A DNA stretch of 64,000 nucleotides from Hippea sp. KM1 (GCF_000526195.1 NZ_JAFP01000001.1:594001-658000); one strand, 5' to 3'. Positions 17,422 through 27,011 are shown, counted from the stretch's first letter. Numbers and translations: made by a program. The notes: generated from the sequence alone by a model not told the origin.

Positions 17422-18619
17422 TCGTTGAGCCCATCTTGAATATCGGAAGATACATGGATATAACCAAGAATCCTATGATGCCACCAAGAACGATTATTAA
17501 GATAGGCTCTATCATCGATGTTAGGTTCTTTACGGCGTTGTCCACCTCTTCCTCGTAATATTGGGAGATCTTCTGCATCATCTCATCCAGTGTTCCTGTC
17601 TCCTCACCCACAGAGGCCATCTGTATGACCATATCGGGGAACTCACCGCTTGATGCCATGGCGAAGGATAGGTTTTCACCCTTCTTAACCATATCCCTGA
17701 CCTCTGTGAGCGTTTCCTCCATGATGAGGTTTCCGGCCGTTTTCGCACTTATCTGGAGGGCATCGAGTATGTCCACACCGCTTGAGCTTAAGGATGCAAG
17801 TATGGTGGTGAAGTTGGCTATAGACCCCTTTCTGGCCAGATTACCGAATATGGGCAGATTAAGAAGGAGCTTATCCATAAACTTCCTGACACCGTAGCTC
17901 TTTTTGTATCCAACCCTTAAGGCTATCACAAATAGTATCAATCCAAGGAGTATCTTTAGAAAGTATTTTTTCATAAATAAACTGATATTGATGACAATTT
18001 GTGTGGGCAGAGGCAGTTGCATTCCGCTTGAGGAATACATCTCTGCAAAGGTGGGTATGACGAAGGTCATAATCAAGGCTATTACGCCCACCGCCACGAT
18101 CGTGACCATAGTTGGATAGATTAGGGCACCCTTGACCTTCCTTTTCAGAGCTATGTGTTTTTCCATCATATCGGAGAGCCTTTTAAGAACGCCGTCTAAA
18201 TTTCCCGTCTGCTCCCCCGCATTGACCATATGCACATACATCGGCGAAAACACATCCTTGTAATCCCTTAAGGCCTGGGAGAGGCTTGCTCCGCTTTCGA
18301 CCTTCTGTTTTATGGAATAGAGTATCTCGCCCATCTTTTTGCTTTCTGCCTGTTCGGCCATGATGTTGAGTGATTCGTCTAACGGCAATCCACTTGAGAG
18401 CATGCTGGCGAGCTGTTTTGTTACCACCATCAGCTCCCTTTCTTTTACCTTTGTCTTTAGAAACGGCAATTCTATGTCTTTGGGTGCTGGTTTGACAGTG
18501 ATTATGGATATCCTTTTGGCCTTCAGTTTGGCTATGGCCTCACTCTTTGAGCTTGCGATAATCTCGCCCCTTTTTATCCTGCCTTTGATGTCTTTACCCT
18601 TCCATCTAAAGTAAGGCAT
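17414..18619 (-). CDS. pilC: type IV pilus inner-membrane platform protein PilC (GspF family)
   Basis: A 401-residue protein of the GspF/PilC family. It has a short cytoplasmic start (MPYFRWKGKDIKGRIKRGEI), two GspF repeats (about 70-195 and 275-395) with the glutamate/glycine motif (SGLPLDESL; MVNAGEQTGNL; MASVGEETGTLDE) and three membrane segments, the last at the C-terminus. It couples PilB and PilT to pilus assembly and retraction. It ends the tsaE-aroE-pilB-pilT-pilC run, 3 nt after pilT. Confidence 0.95.
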   Translation of the reverse strand: MPYFRWKGKDIKGRIKRGEIIASSKSEAIAKLKAKRISIITVKPAPKDIELPFLKTKVKERELMVVTKQLASMLSSGLPLDESLNIMAEQAESKKMGEILYSIKQKVESGASLSQALRDYKDVFSPMYVHMVNAGEQTGNLDGVLKRLSDMMEKHIALKRKVKGALIYPTMVTIVAVGVIALIMTFVIPTFAEMYSSSGMQLPLPTQIVINISLFMKKYFLKILLGLILFVIALRVGYKKSYGVRKFMDKLLLNLPIFGNLARKGSIANFTTILASLSSSGVDILDALQISAKTAGNLIMEETLTEVRDMVKKGENLSFAMASSGEFPDMVIQMASVGEETGTLDEMMQKISQYYEEEVDNAVKNLTSMIEPILIIVLGGIIGFLVISMYLPIFKMGSTIK

Positions 18620-18622
18620 ATC

Positions 18623-19717
18623 TTACCCCTTTGCGTATCTTATTTTATCCAACTCCCGTTGGATGGCCTTCTTGTCGTTTGATGCCTCTATGGCAGCCTC
18701 GTATGTTATCAGGCCTTTTCTGTATAGGTTTACGATGGATTGGTTCATGGTTATCATGCCGGTTTCTGCCTGCCCCATTTGCATGGATGAATAGATCTGG
18801 GGTATCTTGTTCTCCCTTATGAGGTTTCTGATAGCTGAATTGGGTATCATTATCTCCATGGCCAGCACCCGCCCCTTGCCGTCCTTTTTCTTTATGAGTG
18901 TCTGAGATACGACGCCCTGAAGGGCGACGGATAACTGTGTTCTAACCTGTTCCTGCTGATTAGGTGGAAATACATCGACTATCCTGTTTATGGTCTCTGG
19001 GGCTGAGTTTGTATGGAGCGTGGCAAAGACCAAGTGTCCGGTCTCTGCAACCGTTAAAGCCGCCTGAATGGTCTCCAAATCCCTCATCTCTCCAATGAGT
19101 ATTACATCTGGATCCTGCCTCAATATGTGCTTTAGGGCTGAGGCAAATCCCTTTACATCGCTTCCAACCTCCCTTTGGTCTATCAAGGCCATTTTGTGGG
19201 AGTATGTAAACTCTATGGGGTCCTCTATGGTTATTATGTGAACCCTTCTTTCCCTATTTATCTTATCCAGAAGGGCCGCAAGCGTTGTCGATTTTCCGCT
19301 TCCCGTTGGGCCTGTGACCAAGACTATACCCTTTTTTAGCGTTGCAAATTGTTGAACGACAGGCGGTATGCCCAGCTTCTCAAACGGGGGAATCTCATAT
19401 GGAATCATCCTGAAGGCTCCGGCAACAGTCCCCCTCTGTATATAGACATTTGCCCTGAACCTGGAGAGCTTGGGTATTCCAAAGGAAAAGTCGACATCGA
19501 AATCCTCTTCCAATGTCTTCTTCTGCATCTCCGTCATAACGCTATAACAGAGGTTCTGCGCATCGGCAGGGGAGAGGTGGTCGTATTCGTCCATATCCAG
19601 CAACTCCCCGTGTATCCTGATTTTCGGTTTTGCCCCCGCCGTAATGTGGAGGTCTGATGCCTCCATACTTATCATCTGCTCTAACAACTCCACCAAATCT
19701 TGAGCCTTCTTACCCAT
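18623..19717 (-). CDS. pilT: type IV pilus retraction ATPase PilT
   Basis: A 364-residue secretion ATPase. An N-terminal PAS-like domain (LHITAGAKPKIRIHGEL) is followed by Walker A GPTGSGKST (about 135), an Asp box with IEDPIEF, Walker B DVILIGEMRDLETI, and the His box HLVFATLHTNSA. The AIRNLIRENK segment in the C-terminal domain is the PilT-specific AIRNLIRE motif. It depolymerises pilin for twitching. It sits between pilB and pilC. Confidence 0.96.
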   Translation of the reverse strand: MGKKAQDLVELLEQMISMEASDLHITAGAKPKIRIHGELLDMDEYDHLSPADAQNLCYSVMTEMQKKTLEEDFDVDFSFGIPKLSRFRANVYIQRGTVAGAFRMIPYEIPPFEKLGIPPVVQQFATLKKGIVLVTGPTGSGKSTTLAALLDKINRERRVHIITIEDPIEFTYSHKMALIDQREVGSDVKGFASALKHILRQDPDVILIGEMRDLETIQAALTVAETGHLVFATLHTNSAPETINRIVDVFPPNQQEQVRTQLSVALQGVVSQTLIKKKDGKGRVLAMEIMIPNSAIRNLIRENKIPQIYSSMQMGQAETGMITMNQSIVNLYRKGLITYEAAIEASNDKKAIQRELDKIRYAKG

Positions 19718-19729
19718 ATCAACTCCCCT

Positions 19730-21427
19730 TTAGTTAAATGTTACATTCATGACTTCCTCTATTGTGGTTACGCCCTCTTTTATCTTTTTTAATCCGCTCA
19801 TCCTTAAGGTCGACATCCCTTCCTCTATGGCCTGTTTCCTTATCTGTTCAACACTTGCCCCTTCCAGTATCATCCTTTTTATCTTATCGGATACAGGCAT
19901 AACCTCATATAAGGCAACCCTGCCTTTGTATCCGGTTTCGTTGCAGTAATCACACCCCTCGCCCTTGTAAACCTTCACCGTTTTTGCCTCTTCTTTTGAA
20001 AAGCCTATCTCCTCTAACGCCTCAGGCGGCACATCCAGCTGTTTCTTACAATACGGGCATATCTTCCTGACAAGCCTTTGGGCAAGCACCAGTATCAGCG
20101 ATGATGCGATGAGGTATCTCTCTATGCCCATATCCACCAGCCTCATGACGGTTGATGGGGCGTCGTTGGTATGGAGGGTTGAAAAGACCAGATGCCCTGT
20201 GAGCGCCGCCCTTATGGCTATCTCTGCTGTCTCTGAATCCCTGATTTCTCCAACCATTATGATGTCTGGATCCTGACGCAGAAAAGACCTCAACGCTGCG
20301 GCAAATGTTAGGCCGATCTCTTCCTTTACATGAACCTGGTTTATGCCGTCTATGTTGTATTCGACAGGATCCTCAACCGTCATGATGTTCACAAACTCGT
20401 TGTTTATCTTGTTTAGCGATGCATAAAGCGTTGTCGATTTTCCGCTTCCCGTTGGGCCTGTGACCAGTATCATGCCGTATGGTTTGTTTATGGCTTTTAG
20501 ATACCTGTTTAGGTCGCTATCCTCAAAGCCCAACTTCTCCAACTCAACCCTTACATTACTCCTGTCCAAGATCCTCATAACGACCTTTTCGCCGTGAACG
20601 GTGGGCAGGGTCGATACCCTTAGGTCGATGTCTTTGCCTGAGACCTTTATCCTGATCCTTCCATCCTGTGGAAGCCTCTTTTCTGCTATATTCAGTTTCG
20701 ACATTATCTTTATGCGGGATGTCAGCTTTGGTGCCATTGTCCTTGCGAATGTCATGATGGTTTTGAGCTTGCCGTCGATTCTGTATCGTATCCTTAGGTC
20801 GTTCTCATACGGTTCTATATGTATATCGCTTGCTCCACTTACAACGGCTCGAGATAGTATGGTGTTTGCCAGTTTTATTATCGGTTCGTCCTCTGCCGAT
20901 TTCTCTAAATCCTCTACGCTCTCTTGTCCTTCTTCCTCTTTGATTACATTTACCTCGCTTGAGAATTCTGCTATCTCGTCTGCTATTTCCTCTAATTCCG
21001 TCGATGTGCCGTAATATTTGTCTATAGCCCTAAGAATAGATCTTTCGTTGCTAAACAACGGGACGACATTCAAACCGCTTACAAACCTAACCTCATCCAG
21101 GGCAAATATGTTTGTTGGGTCTGAGATGGCAACCTTTATCTTGTTCTTTTCTATGGCCACCGGTATCAGTGTGTATTTCTTTGCGATCTGAGCAGGCACC
21201 TTCTTGATGACATCCTTGGGAATTTCTATGGAGTTTAGGTCTATGCTGTCCACCCCGTATTGCTTGCTTAGGAATTCATTGAGCGTCTTTTCATCGACAA
21301 AACCTTTCTCTATGAGTATCGTGCCGAGCTTCTTTTTTGTCCTCTTCTGTTCTTCTAATGCCTCGTCTAACTGTTGCTGGGTAATAACATTGTTCCATAA
21401 TAAAAGCTGCCCCAATAGTGTGGTCAT
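19730..21427 (-). CDS. pilB: type IV pilus assembly ATPase PilB (GspE family)
   Basis: A 565-residue assembly ATPase. An N-terminal MshEN/GspE-N domain (LLGQLLLWNNVITQQQLDEA) of the type that binds c-di-GMP in some homologues is followed by the catalytic domain with Walker A GPTGSGKST (about 323), TVEDPVEY, PDIIMVGEIRDSETAEIA and LVFSTLHTND, and a tetracysteine zinc site (CPYC...CDYC). It drives pilus extension opposite PilT. The ATG overlaps the aroE stop by 4 nt. Pilin and pilMNOPQ genes are outside the window. Given the many c-di-GMP proteins here, control by c-di-GMP is possible but unproven. Confidence 0.95.
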   Translation of the reverse strand: MTTLLGQLLLWNNVITQQQLDEALEEQKRTKKKLGTILIEKGFVDEKTLNEFLSKQYGVDSIDLNSIEIPKDVIKKVPAQIAKKYTLIPVAIEKNKIKVAISDPTNIFALDEVRFVSGLNVVPLFSNERSILRAIDKYYGTSTELEEIADEIAEFSSEVNVIKEEEGQESVEDLEKSAEDEPIIKLANTILSRAVVSGASDIHIEPYENDLRIRYRIDGKLKTIMTFARTMAPKLTSRIKIMSKLNIAEKRLPQDGRIRIKVSGKDIDLRVSTLPTVHGEKVVMRILDRSNVRVELEKLGFEDSDLNRYLKAINKPYGMILVTGPTGSGKSTTLYASLNKINNEFVNIMTVEDPVEYNIDGINQVHVKEEIGLTFAAALRSFLRQDPDIIMVGEIRDSETAEIAIRAALTGHLVFSTLHTNDAPSTVMRLVDMGIERYLIASSLILVLAQRLVRKICPYCKKQLDVPPEALEEIGFSKEEAKTVKVYKGEGCDYCNETGYKGRVALYEVMPVSDKIKRMILEGASVEQIRKQAIEEGMSTLRMSGLKKIKEGVTTIEEVMNVTFN

Positions 21428-22245
21428 AATTCCAGATCCCCCAATAGATTTTCTGCTGCTTCTTTGCTAAACTCTATGCCTGTCCATATTTTAAATGCAT
21501 AGTAAGCTTGTCCAATAAACATATCCATTCCGTTGATGCTTGTCAACCCCCTTTGACGAGCTGTTTTTACTAAAGGTGTATCAAAGTAAATAACATCGAT
21601 TATCAGCGGGTCTTCTACCAGGTCTAAGTCTATAGGCATCTCATTGTTGTCTAAACCGACGGATGTGCAGTTGATTATGATGTTTGAGCTGGAGAGTATC
21701 TCCCTATCGTTCAAATCGCTTACTATTATATCCATCATCCCCTTGAATTTCTTTTGAATCTTTCTGCCCTTTATCGGGTTTCTGTTTAGAAGATAGACCC
21801 TCTTGATGTTTAATTTATAGAGGGCGTATATCACAGAAACAGATACACCACCTGCCCCAAGCACAACTATGTTGTCGTTCTCATCGCAGAATTTTGTGTA
21901 TTCCTCAAACATATCTTTGAAGCCTAAAAAGTCGGTGTTGTATCCGTATAGCCTTCCGTTGACATTCTTTATGGTGTTTATGGACTCTAAGAATCGGGCA
22001 TCCTCATCGACCTCATCCACCAATCTAAATGCATCCCTCTTAAACGGCACCGTTATATTTGCCCCCTTTATATTGAGCGCCTTTATGCCTTCTATGGCTA
22101 TATCTATATTGTCTGTTTTGAAGGCCACATATACGGCGTTTATGCCGTAATACTCAAACATGAATGTGTGCAGAATCGGGGATAGGCTGTGCTTTACTGG
22201 ATTGCCTATTACACAATAGACATCGGTTTCACCATTGACATACAT
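21424..22245 (-). CDS. aroE: shikimate dehydrogenase
   Basis: A 273-residue enzyme that reduces 3-dehydroshikimate to shikimate with NADPH in aromatic amino acid synthesis. Shikimate-binding SLSPILHTF is near the start, NITVPFK carries the catalytic Lys, GYNTDFLGF the catalytic Asp, and VVLGAGGVSVSV is the nucleotide-binding loop. I took the ATG at 22245 (GGAGAGAG upstream) over the TTG at 22248. It overlaps the end of tsaE and, by ATGA, pilB, so a metabolic gene is embedded in the pilus operon. Confidence 0.94.
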   Translation of the reverse strand: MYVNGETDVYCVIGNPVKHSLSPILHTFMFEYYGINAVYVAFKTDNIDIAIEGIKALNIKGANITVPFKRDAFRLVDEVDEDARFLESINTIKNVNGRLYGYNTDFLGFKDMFEEYTKFCDENDNIVVLGAGGVSVSVIYALYKLNIKRVYLLNRNPIKGRKIQKKFKGMMDIIVSDLNDREILSSSNIIINCTSVGLDNNEMPIDLDLVEDPLIIDVIYFDTPLVKTARQRGLTSINGMDMFIGQAYYAFKIWTGIEFSKEAAENLLGDLEL

Positions 22246-22648
22246 CAATCTCTCTCCAGTTCAAGGTTTCTTTAAATTTAATCGTTATATCGGGTTTTAT
22301 GTTGAGTTTTTCAGGCCACTCTATAAAGAAGATGCCTTCGTTTGAGAAAAACTCATAAATGCCCGCATGATAGAGCTCCTCCTCTTCCGTTATTCTATAC
22401 AGATCCATGTGGTATATATTGCCTTTGTATTGATTGATTAGTGTGAAGCTGGGACTGCCCTCAAATTCGTCTTCGCTTATACCCAGCGCCTTGAGGGCGA
22501 ATCTGATAAAGGTCGTTTTGCCAATGCCCATCTCACCCTCTAAGAACACCACCACGCGCTTTTTACCCTTTATCATGGCATCGACTATCTGTTTTGCTAT
22601 CTGGGCTGTTTCTTTCTCCGATTTAGTCAAATAGGTTTTGTTAATCAT
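22229..22648 (-). CDS. tsaE: tRNA threonylcarbamoyladenosine biosynthesis ATPase TsaE
   Basis: A 139-residue P-loop protein (GEMGIGKTTFIRFAL with Walker A; SPSFTLIN; YHMDLYRI; FIEWPEKL), all standard TsaE motifs. It works with TsaB and TsaD to make t6A37 in ANN-reading tRNAs; those genes are not here. It is the first gene of the pilBTC run. Its promoter -10 ends 7 nt before the ATG and no Shine-Dalgarno sequence is present, which suggests a leaderless start. Confidence 0.93.
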   Translation of the reverse strand: MINKTYLTKSEKETAQIAKQIVDAMIKGKKRVVVFLEGEMGIGKTTFIRFALKALGISEDEFEGSPSFTLINQYKGNIYHMDLYRITEEEELYHAGIYEFFSNEGIFFIEWPEKLNIKPDITIKFKETLNWREIDVCQW

Positions 22649-22655
22649 ATTTTAG

Positions 22656-22684
22656 TTTATACAATTAATGCCTTTACAATTCAA
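22656..22684 (-). promoter_or_regulatory. promoter of tsaE-aroE-pilBTC
   Basis: Minus-strand TTGAAT (22679-22684) and TATAAA (22656-22661), 17-nt spacer, 7 nt from the ATG. Its -35 abuts the -35 of the divergent promoter. Confidence 0.65.
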
Positions 22685-22700
22685 GCATTAAAAGTATAAT
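22673..22700 (+). promoter_or_regulatory. promoter of the GT9 glycosyltransferase gene
   Basis: TTTACA (22673-22678) and a perfect TATAAT (22695-22700), 16-nt spacer, 8 nt before the ATG with no Shine-Dalgarno sequence. Confidence 0.65.
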
Positions 22701-22708
22701 CCACTGCC

Positions 22709-23689
22709 ATGAAAATCCTCATCATTCAGCTTAAGCAGCTGGGCGATGTCTTGCTTTCAACGCCTATAGCGGAGGCCATAAAGTCCTTCAACAACACCTG
22801 GCGGGTTGATTTTCTAACCTCAAAGGCGGCCAGGCCCATAATCGAGGACAATCCCTTTATAGACAACATATTGACCATAAAGGACGGCGTTGTTGGTGAG
22901 ATTGAGACCATCCTTAAGGTAAGGGGCATGCATTACGATGCCGTTTTGGATCTTCAAAGGACGGGCAGATCCAAAAGGATAAGCTTGTTTTCCAAGGCCC
23001 CGATCAGGTCTGCTTTTTATAAGGAGGGCGACAACATCTATTACAATAAACCCATAAAGAGCACAGTTGAGGGTTACACAGCTTTTGAAAGGCTTGAGAT
23101 CCTTAAAGCCCTGGGTATTGAAAACCCCAAAAGAGCCATGCCCAGGCTGTTTTTTGATGAATCGGTTGAGGATAGAGTCAAGGAATACCTCATGAATCAC
23201 AATATATCCAGCTATTTTGTCGTTGCCCCGACGGCAAGAAAGCCCACCAAGATGTGGAAACCGGAAAGATTTGGACTGTTATCTGACAGAATATCAAACT
23301 TGTTGGGTTTAAAGACCGTTGTTGTCTATGGAGCAGATGATGAGAGACAGATAGCATACGAATGCGCATCCAAAATCAACAATGTCCATTTAATAGAAAA
23401 ACCGTTTGATATAAAGGGCTTTGCCGCTTTGGTTAAAAACGCCGCCTTTTTGATTGGTAATGACTCATTTGCCTCTCATGTTGCCGTAAGTCAGAGCATC
23501 AAAACAATCGTTATCTGCGGTCCGACAAGCGGTTGGTTTATAGAAAACAACAACACCCTTCTTGTTTATAGGGGGCTTTCCTGCCAACCGTGCAACAACC
23601 CCTCTAAATGCAGATTAAATTTTGCCTGTTATGGTGAGTTGAGTGTCGATTTTGCCTTTGAGAGGATCAAGGGATTTCTATTTAAATAG
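22709..23689 (+). CDS. ADP-heptose:LPS heptosyltransferase-like glycosyltransferase (GT9)
   Basis: A 326-residue GT9 protein. The N-terminal MKILIIQLKQLGDVLLSTP is the family hallmark. The C-terminal donor-binding half has VVAPTARKPTKMWKPERF, LIGNDSFASHVAVSQ and VICGPT. It most likely adds heptose (or a related sugar) to the LPS inner core in the cytoplasm; which of WaaC, WaaF or WaaQ it matches cannot be fixed from sequence alone. A Cys-rich C-terminal segment (CQPCNNPSKC) is common in the WaaF/WaaQ group. Transcribed alone, divergently from tsaE; its tail overlaps the converging gene by 12 nt. Confidence 0.88.
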   Translation: MKILIIQLKQLGDVLLSTPIAEAIKSFNNTWRVDFLTSKAARPIIEDNPFIDNILTIKDGVVGEIETILKVRGMHYDAVLDLQRTGRSKRISLFSKAPIRSAFYKEGDNIYYNKPIKSTVEGYTAFERLEILKALGIENPKRAMPRLFFDESVEDRVKEYLMNHNISSYFVVAPTARKPTKMWKPERFGLLSDRISNLLGLKTVVVYGADDERQIAYECASKINNVHLIEKPFDIKGFAALVKNAAFLIGNDSFASHVAVSQSIKTIVICGPTSGWFIENNNTLLVYRGLSCQPCNNPSKCRLNFACYGELSVDFAFERIKGFLFK

Positions 23690-25180
23690 GCTTTTTATGA
23701 GGAGCTCTGTTGATTTTTGGGGCTTCTCTTGATTGTTCTTTAGCAGTATGCAGGCCGTTTTGTCCTTTATGTTTATGCAAAAGACCCCTTTTTCTGGATT
23801 TGATGTTGGGCTATTTGGGAGTTTCTCGATAGCTATGCTGCCTCTTATCTCCCTTATCATACCGTCTTTTATGAGCATAATGCCCTCAAGCCCCTCAGAG
23901 TCCTTCAGTATGCCATAGGCTATACCCAGTGTTGAATTCTTTGTCTTTTCGTCCTTTGCCTGATCCTTTAGTTTGAATACGAGTTTCTCATAGTTGTCCT
24001 GCGTTGTCTTGATGATTCTTTTGTATGTCTCCATCTCCTTCTTTAGGCCGTCGTTTTCGCTTTTTAGCTGAACCAGCCTCTCGTAAATATCGCCGCTGTA
24101 ATCCGTATAGTTTAGGCTTTTTTCCTTTTTGAGGGAGGTCTTTTTTATAGCCCAGAAGGTTTCTGAGTTTATCAGTTTCAACGCCGCATCTATAACCCTT
24201 AGTGGCAGTTTGCCTTTTAGGCTTTCTATCTCCGTTTTTAAGTGATTGTATGTGTTTTTTTCTTTGTATGTCCTTGCAGACTGTACGGCATCCAGTATGT
24301 CTGCCATTGCAACAACCGATGTTATGGGACTTAGTTTCTTTATACCGTCGGGATAGCCGCTGCCGTCTATTCTTTCATGGTGATGAAGGACGGCATCCAG
24401 TATTTTATCCTCTATGCCGAAGGATTTTAGAGCTTCGTATCCTCTAACTGTATGAAGCTTGATCGTATCAAATTCGCTCTCCGTTAGTTTATCGGTCTTT
24501 TTTAGGAGTTGTGGCGGCATGAATAGCTTTCCAAAATCGTGCAACAGTCCAGCTATCTCTGCCATCCTGATTTCATCTTCGGATAGGTTTGTAATCCTTG
24601 CTAACTCTTTTGCGTATTTCCTTACCCTGTATGAGTGCATATATGTCTCTTTGTCAAACTTATAGAGTATCTCAATGGTTAATCTGAGCTTTGTAAACAT
24701 GGTGGATGCACCCGTCAGTCTGGCCAGCTTTATCTTCTCATCTAAAACGGATATTGCCGTATGTAGGAGCTTGACCCTATAGGGCTTCTCCTTCTTGTTG
24801 AGCATGGCTATTAGATAGTAATCCTCACAGCAGTTCAGGTGTTTTACTATAAAGTGGGTAAGGCTATCGTTTTTGAATATCCTTCTGGCGATAGCATTAT
24901 CGGAGAACATTTCGCCTTTTTCTAAGAGTTCCTTCAAGGGTATTACATAATAGCCCTTTTGGGGAAAGCTGAATATCACCTCACCGTTTTCTTTGGTTAG
25001 ATAGAGGCAGTCAACACCCATCTTGACAATGGGTTTTATTAAGGATAAAAGGAGCTGGGTCTTGCTTGAGTCTGTTAGGTTTATCGGTTTTGTTAGTGTA
25101 TCGCTAAATAGGAGTATCTCTTCGGTTATGTTCTGTAAATCCCTGCTTAGGTCATTTATGAGCTTGTTTATGTTGCTCAT
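23678..25180 (-). CDS. HD-GYP domain protein
   Basis: A 500-residue protein. About 160 N-terminal residues form an unassigned GAF-like sensor region. The HD-GYP domain (about 170-345) has HSYRVRKYAKELA, the metal pair in LLHDFGKL and HHHERIDGSGYPDG, so a c-di-GMP phosphodiesterase active site looks complete. A coiled coil (about 355-410) and a C-terminal domain of about 80 residues follow. It is probably soluble. Its ATG overlaps the stop of the upstream HDOD gene by 4 nt, so the two are made together. Target pathways are unknown; pilus control is a guess based on nearby pil genes. Confidence 0.88.
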   Translation of the reverse strand: MSNINKLINDLSRDLQNITEEILLFSDTLTKPINLTDSSKTQLLLSLIKPIVKMGVDCLYLTKENGEVIFSFPQKGYYVIPLKELLEKGEMFSDNAIARRIFKNDSLTHFIVKHLNCCEDYYLIAMLNKKEKPYRVKLLHTAISVLDEKIKLARLTGASTMFTKLRLTIEILYKFDKETYMHSYRVRKYAKELARITNLSEDEIRMAEIAGLLHDFGKLFMPPQLLKKTDKLTESEFDTIKLHTVRGYEALKSFGIEDKILDAVLHHHERIDGSGYPDGIKKLSPITSVVAMADILDAVQSARTYKEKNTYNHLKTEIESLKGKLPLRVIDAALKLINSETFWAIKKTSLKKEKSLNYTDYSGDIYERLVQLKSENDGLKKEMETYKRIIKTTQDNYEKLVFKLKDQAKDEKTKNSTLGIAYGILKDSEGLEGIMLIKDGMIREIRGSIAIEKLPNSPTSNPEKGVFCINIKDKTACILLKNNQEKPQKSTELLIKSLFK

Positions 25181-27003
25181 GATAGCACATACAGCATTTC
25201 GTCGATTTTTTGCTTTATTATTTTGCCCTGTTTTTCAAAGAGGGTCAATAGGTTTAGTTTAAATCTATTCAGGAACAGGTTGTATGTGTGATAGTTGAGG
25301 TTGTCTATGGAATAGCTACCGTAAAAATACCCCATAGCCTTGGCTATTATGCTGGATGCGTGTATGAGGTGTAAGGCTGAGTCTATCCTTGATACCACGG
25401 CCGGATAGAGGTGGTATTTGATGGTTTTTGTGATCCTTTTTGGTAGGTTCCACAAAACGGCCAACTCATAGCCGACATTTACGCTGGCTGCGGGCAAAAA
25501 CCTCAACTCGGCAAACTCATACGGCATGTTGTTCTCGTTCACATAGTCTATGAGTTTTTTGTACTCCTCTGGATGGTACTGTGCATAGAACATATCCCCG
25601 ATGGAGTGTATTACGCTTGCCAGTGTTGCCCCTGTATTGATTTCTGCCTCCTCCTCTATGAACTTCGATATAGCAAGGCATGCTATTGAGTATTTGTAGA
25701 GTTTCTTTGTATGGGTTGAGTTGAAGAAGTTTAAGTATGAGATGCTTAACGATATGCCGAGTATCTCTTCTGTCCCGAGCATTATTGCTGCCTTTTCTAT
25801 GCTTTTTACCTCCCTTTTTAGACCAAAGAACGCCGAGTTGGCAAATTTCAGTATCTTTGTTGTTATGGCGGCATCCTTCTGTATCTCGTTTATTATCTTT
25901 TTAAACGGCGCCTCCTCATTTATCAACATGATTATGTTGGATTGCACCTCAGGAAGGCTGAATAGCTGTATATTGGAGTTTAGGGTTTTAAAAAAGTCGC
26001 CCCGCCTGTTTTCATCAAAGTATTTGCCCGCCTCTTTCAATACTTCTGTGAATCTATCCTTTGCTTCTTTTATGTCCTTCTCATCAACCTTGCCCTTTAA
26101 TTGAGCTATGAGCCTGGCAGACTTTATGTCTATAAACGGATTTATGATCCTTCTGAATTCCTTATCGTAATACAACTTAGCCAGTGTTTGACCATCTAAG
26201 ACCTCTATTGCAGAATTAACTATGAAAGGCAGCTTCAAAAGCTCCTCAATGGGTGTCGTTTTGGTCTCGATATTTATGGCTATCTCTATATCCTTTTTCT
26301 TTTTCGATAGTATCCCCTCTAATGAATCTGATTGCGGATTGTAATTTACTATGTTCGATATGGTCAGATGCTGTAAAAAGCCTGCCTGCTGTATCGTTGA
26401 TTCTATCTTTTTCATTAATATCTCTATACCCTTTGATTCATTTTGGTTGTATGGTATCACTATAAAACCTGTGCCTTCTATGATTATAAAACCGTCGGCC
26501 CTTTTTAGGTTGTTGTATATGCCCTTTATGGTCTCTGTCATTTTCTCTATGAGTTCGTCGTCAAAGTTGTCGAAGTAAAACAGCAGTATCTTTATGGGTT
26601 TTTTGTATTGTTTTAGTATCTCCTCGGTTGTATGTTTGGAGTGTATGGGTATATGGAGTGTGGGCTTTTTCTGTGTGTTTATTATCTCTATGGCCTTTGA
26701 CGGTGTCTCTGCTATGTAATCCACTCCGCTTTTTTCCCATAAGGAGAAGTTCTCCTTGGGGGTTATGGCGATGAATATAGCCCTTTTTGTGTGGTGTTTG
26801 AGTTTGTCTATGACCTTTATAAGGCCTGTTATGGGCTTTTTGAAGGATAGGATTACAGCCTGTGTCTGTTTATCGATCTTTTCCACAATCAGCGTGCTGA
26901 GTTTAAAGCTCTTGGTTTGAAAACCGCTATCCTGTAGTTTTTTTATGGTTGTAAACCCCTTCAGGGGGTCATCGAATAGGACTATAATCTTTCTTCCTTC
27001 CAT
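25177..27003 (-). CDS. HDOD domain protein with receiver-like and degenerate GGDEF-like N-terminal regions
   Basis: A 608-residue protein. Residues 1-115 look like a CheY fold (MEGRKIIVLFDDPLKGFTTI) without a clear phospho-Asp. About 130-260 resembles a degenerate cyclase fold with no GGDEF motif. The HDOD domain is in the second half (PEVQSNIIMLINEEAPFKKI, ITTKILKFANSAFFGL, ASVIHSIGDMFYAQYHPEE). HDOD proteins are usually non-catalytic signalling scaffolds. It is paired with the HD-GYP gene. A perfect TATAAT ends 8 nt before the ATG and no ribosome-binding site is seen. Confidence 0.8.
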   Translation of the reverse strand: MEGRKIIVLFDDPLKGFTTIKKLQDSGFQTKSFKLSTLIVEKIDKQTQAVILSFKKPITGLIKVIDKLKHHTKRAIFIAITPKENFSLWEKSGVDYIAETPSKAIEIINTQKKPTLHIPIHSKHTTEEILKQYKKPIKILLFYFDNFDDELIEKMTETIKGIYNNLKRADGFIIIEGTGFIVIPYNQNESKGIEILMKKIESTIQQAGFLQHLTISNIVNYNPQSDSLEGILSKKKKDIEIAINIETKTTPIEELLKLPFIVNSAIEVLDGQTLAKLYYDKEFRRIINPFIDIKSARLIAQLKGKVDEKDIKEAKDRFTEVLKEAGKYFDENRRGDFFKTLNSNIQLFSLPEVQSNIIMLINEEAPFKKIINEIQKDAAITTKILKFANSAFFGLKREVKSIEKAAIMLGTEEILGISLSISYLNFFNSTHTKKLYKYSIACLAISKFIEEEAEINTGATLASVIHSIGDMFYAQYHPEEYKKLIDYVNENNMPYEFAELRFLPAASVNVGYELAVLWNLPKRITKTIKYHLYPAVVSRIDSALHLIHASSIIAKAMGYFYGSYSIDNLNYHTYNLFLNRFKLNLLTLFEKQGKIIKQKIDEMLYVLS

Positions 27004-27011
27004 TGTCTTTA

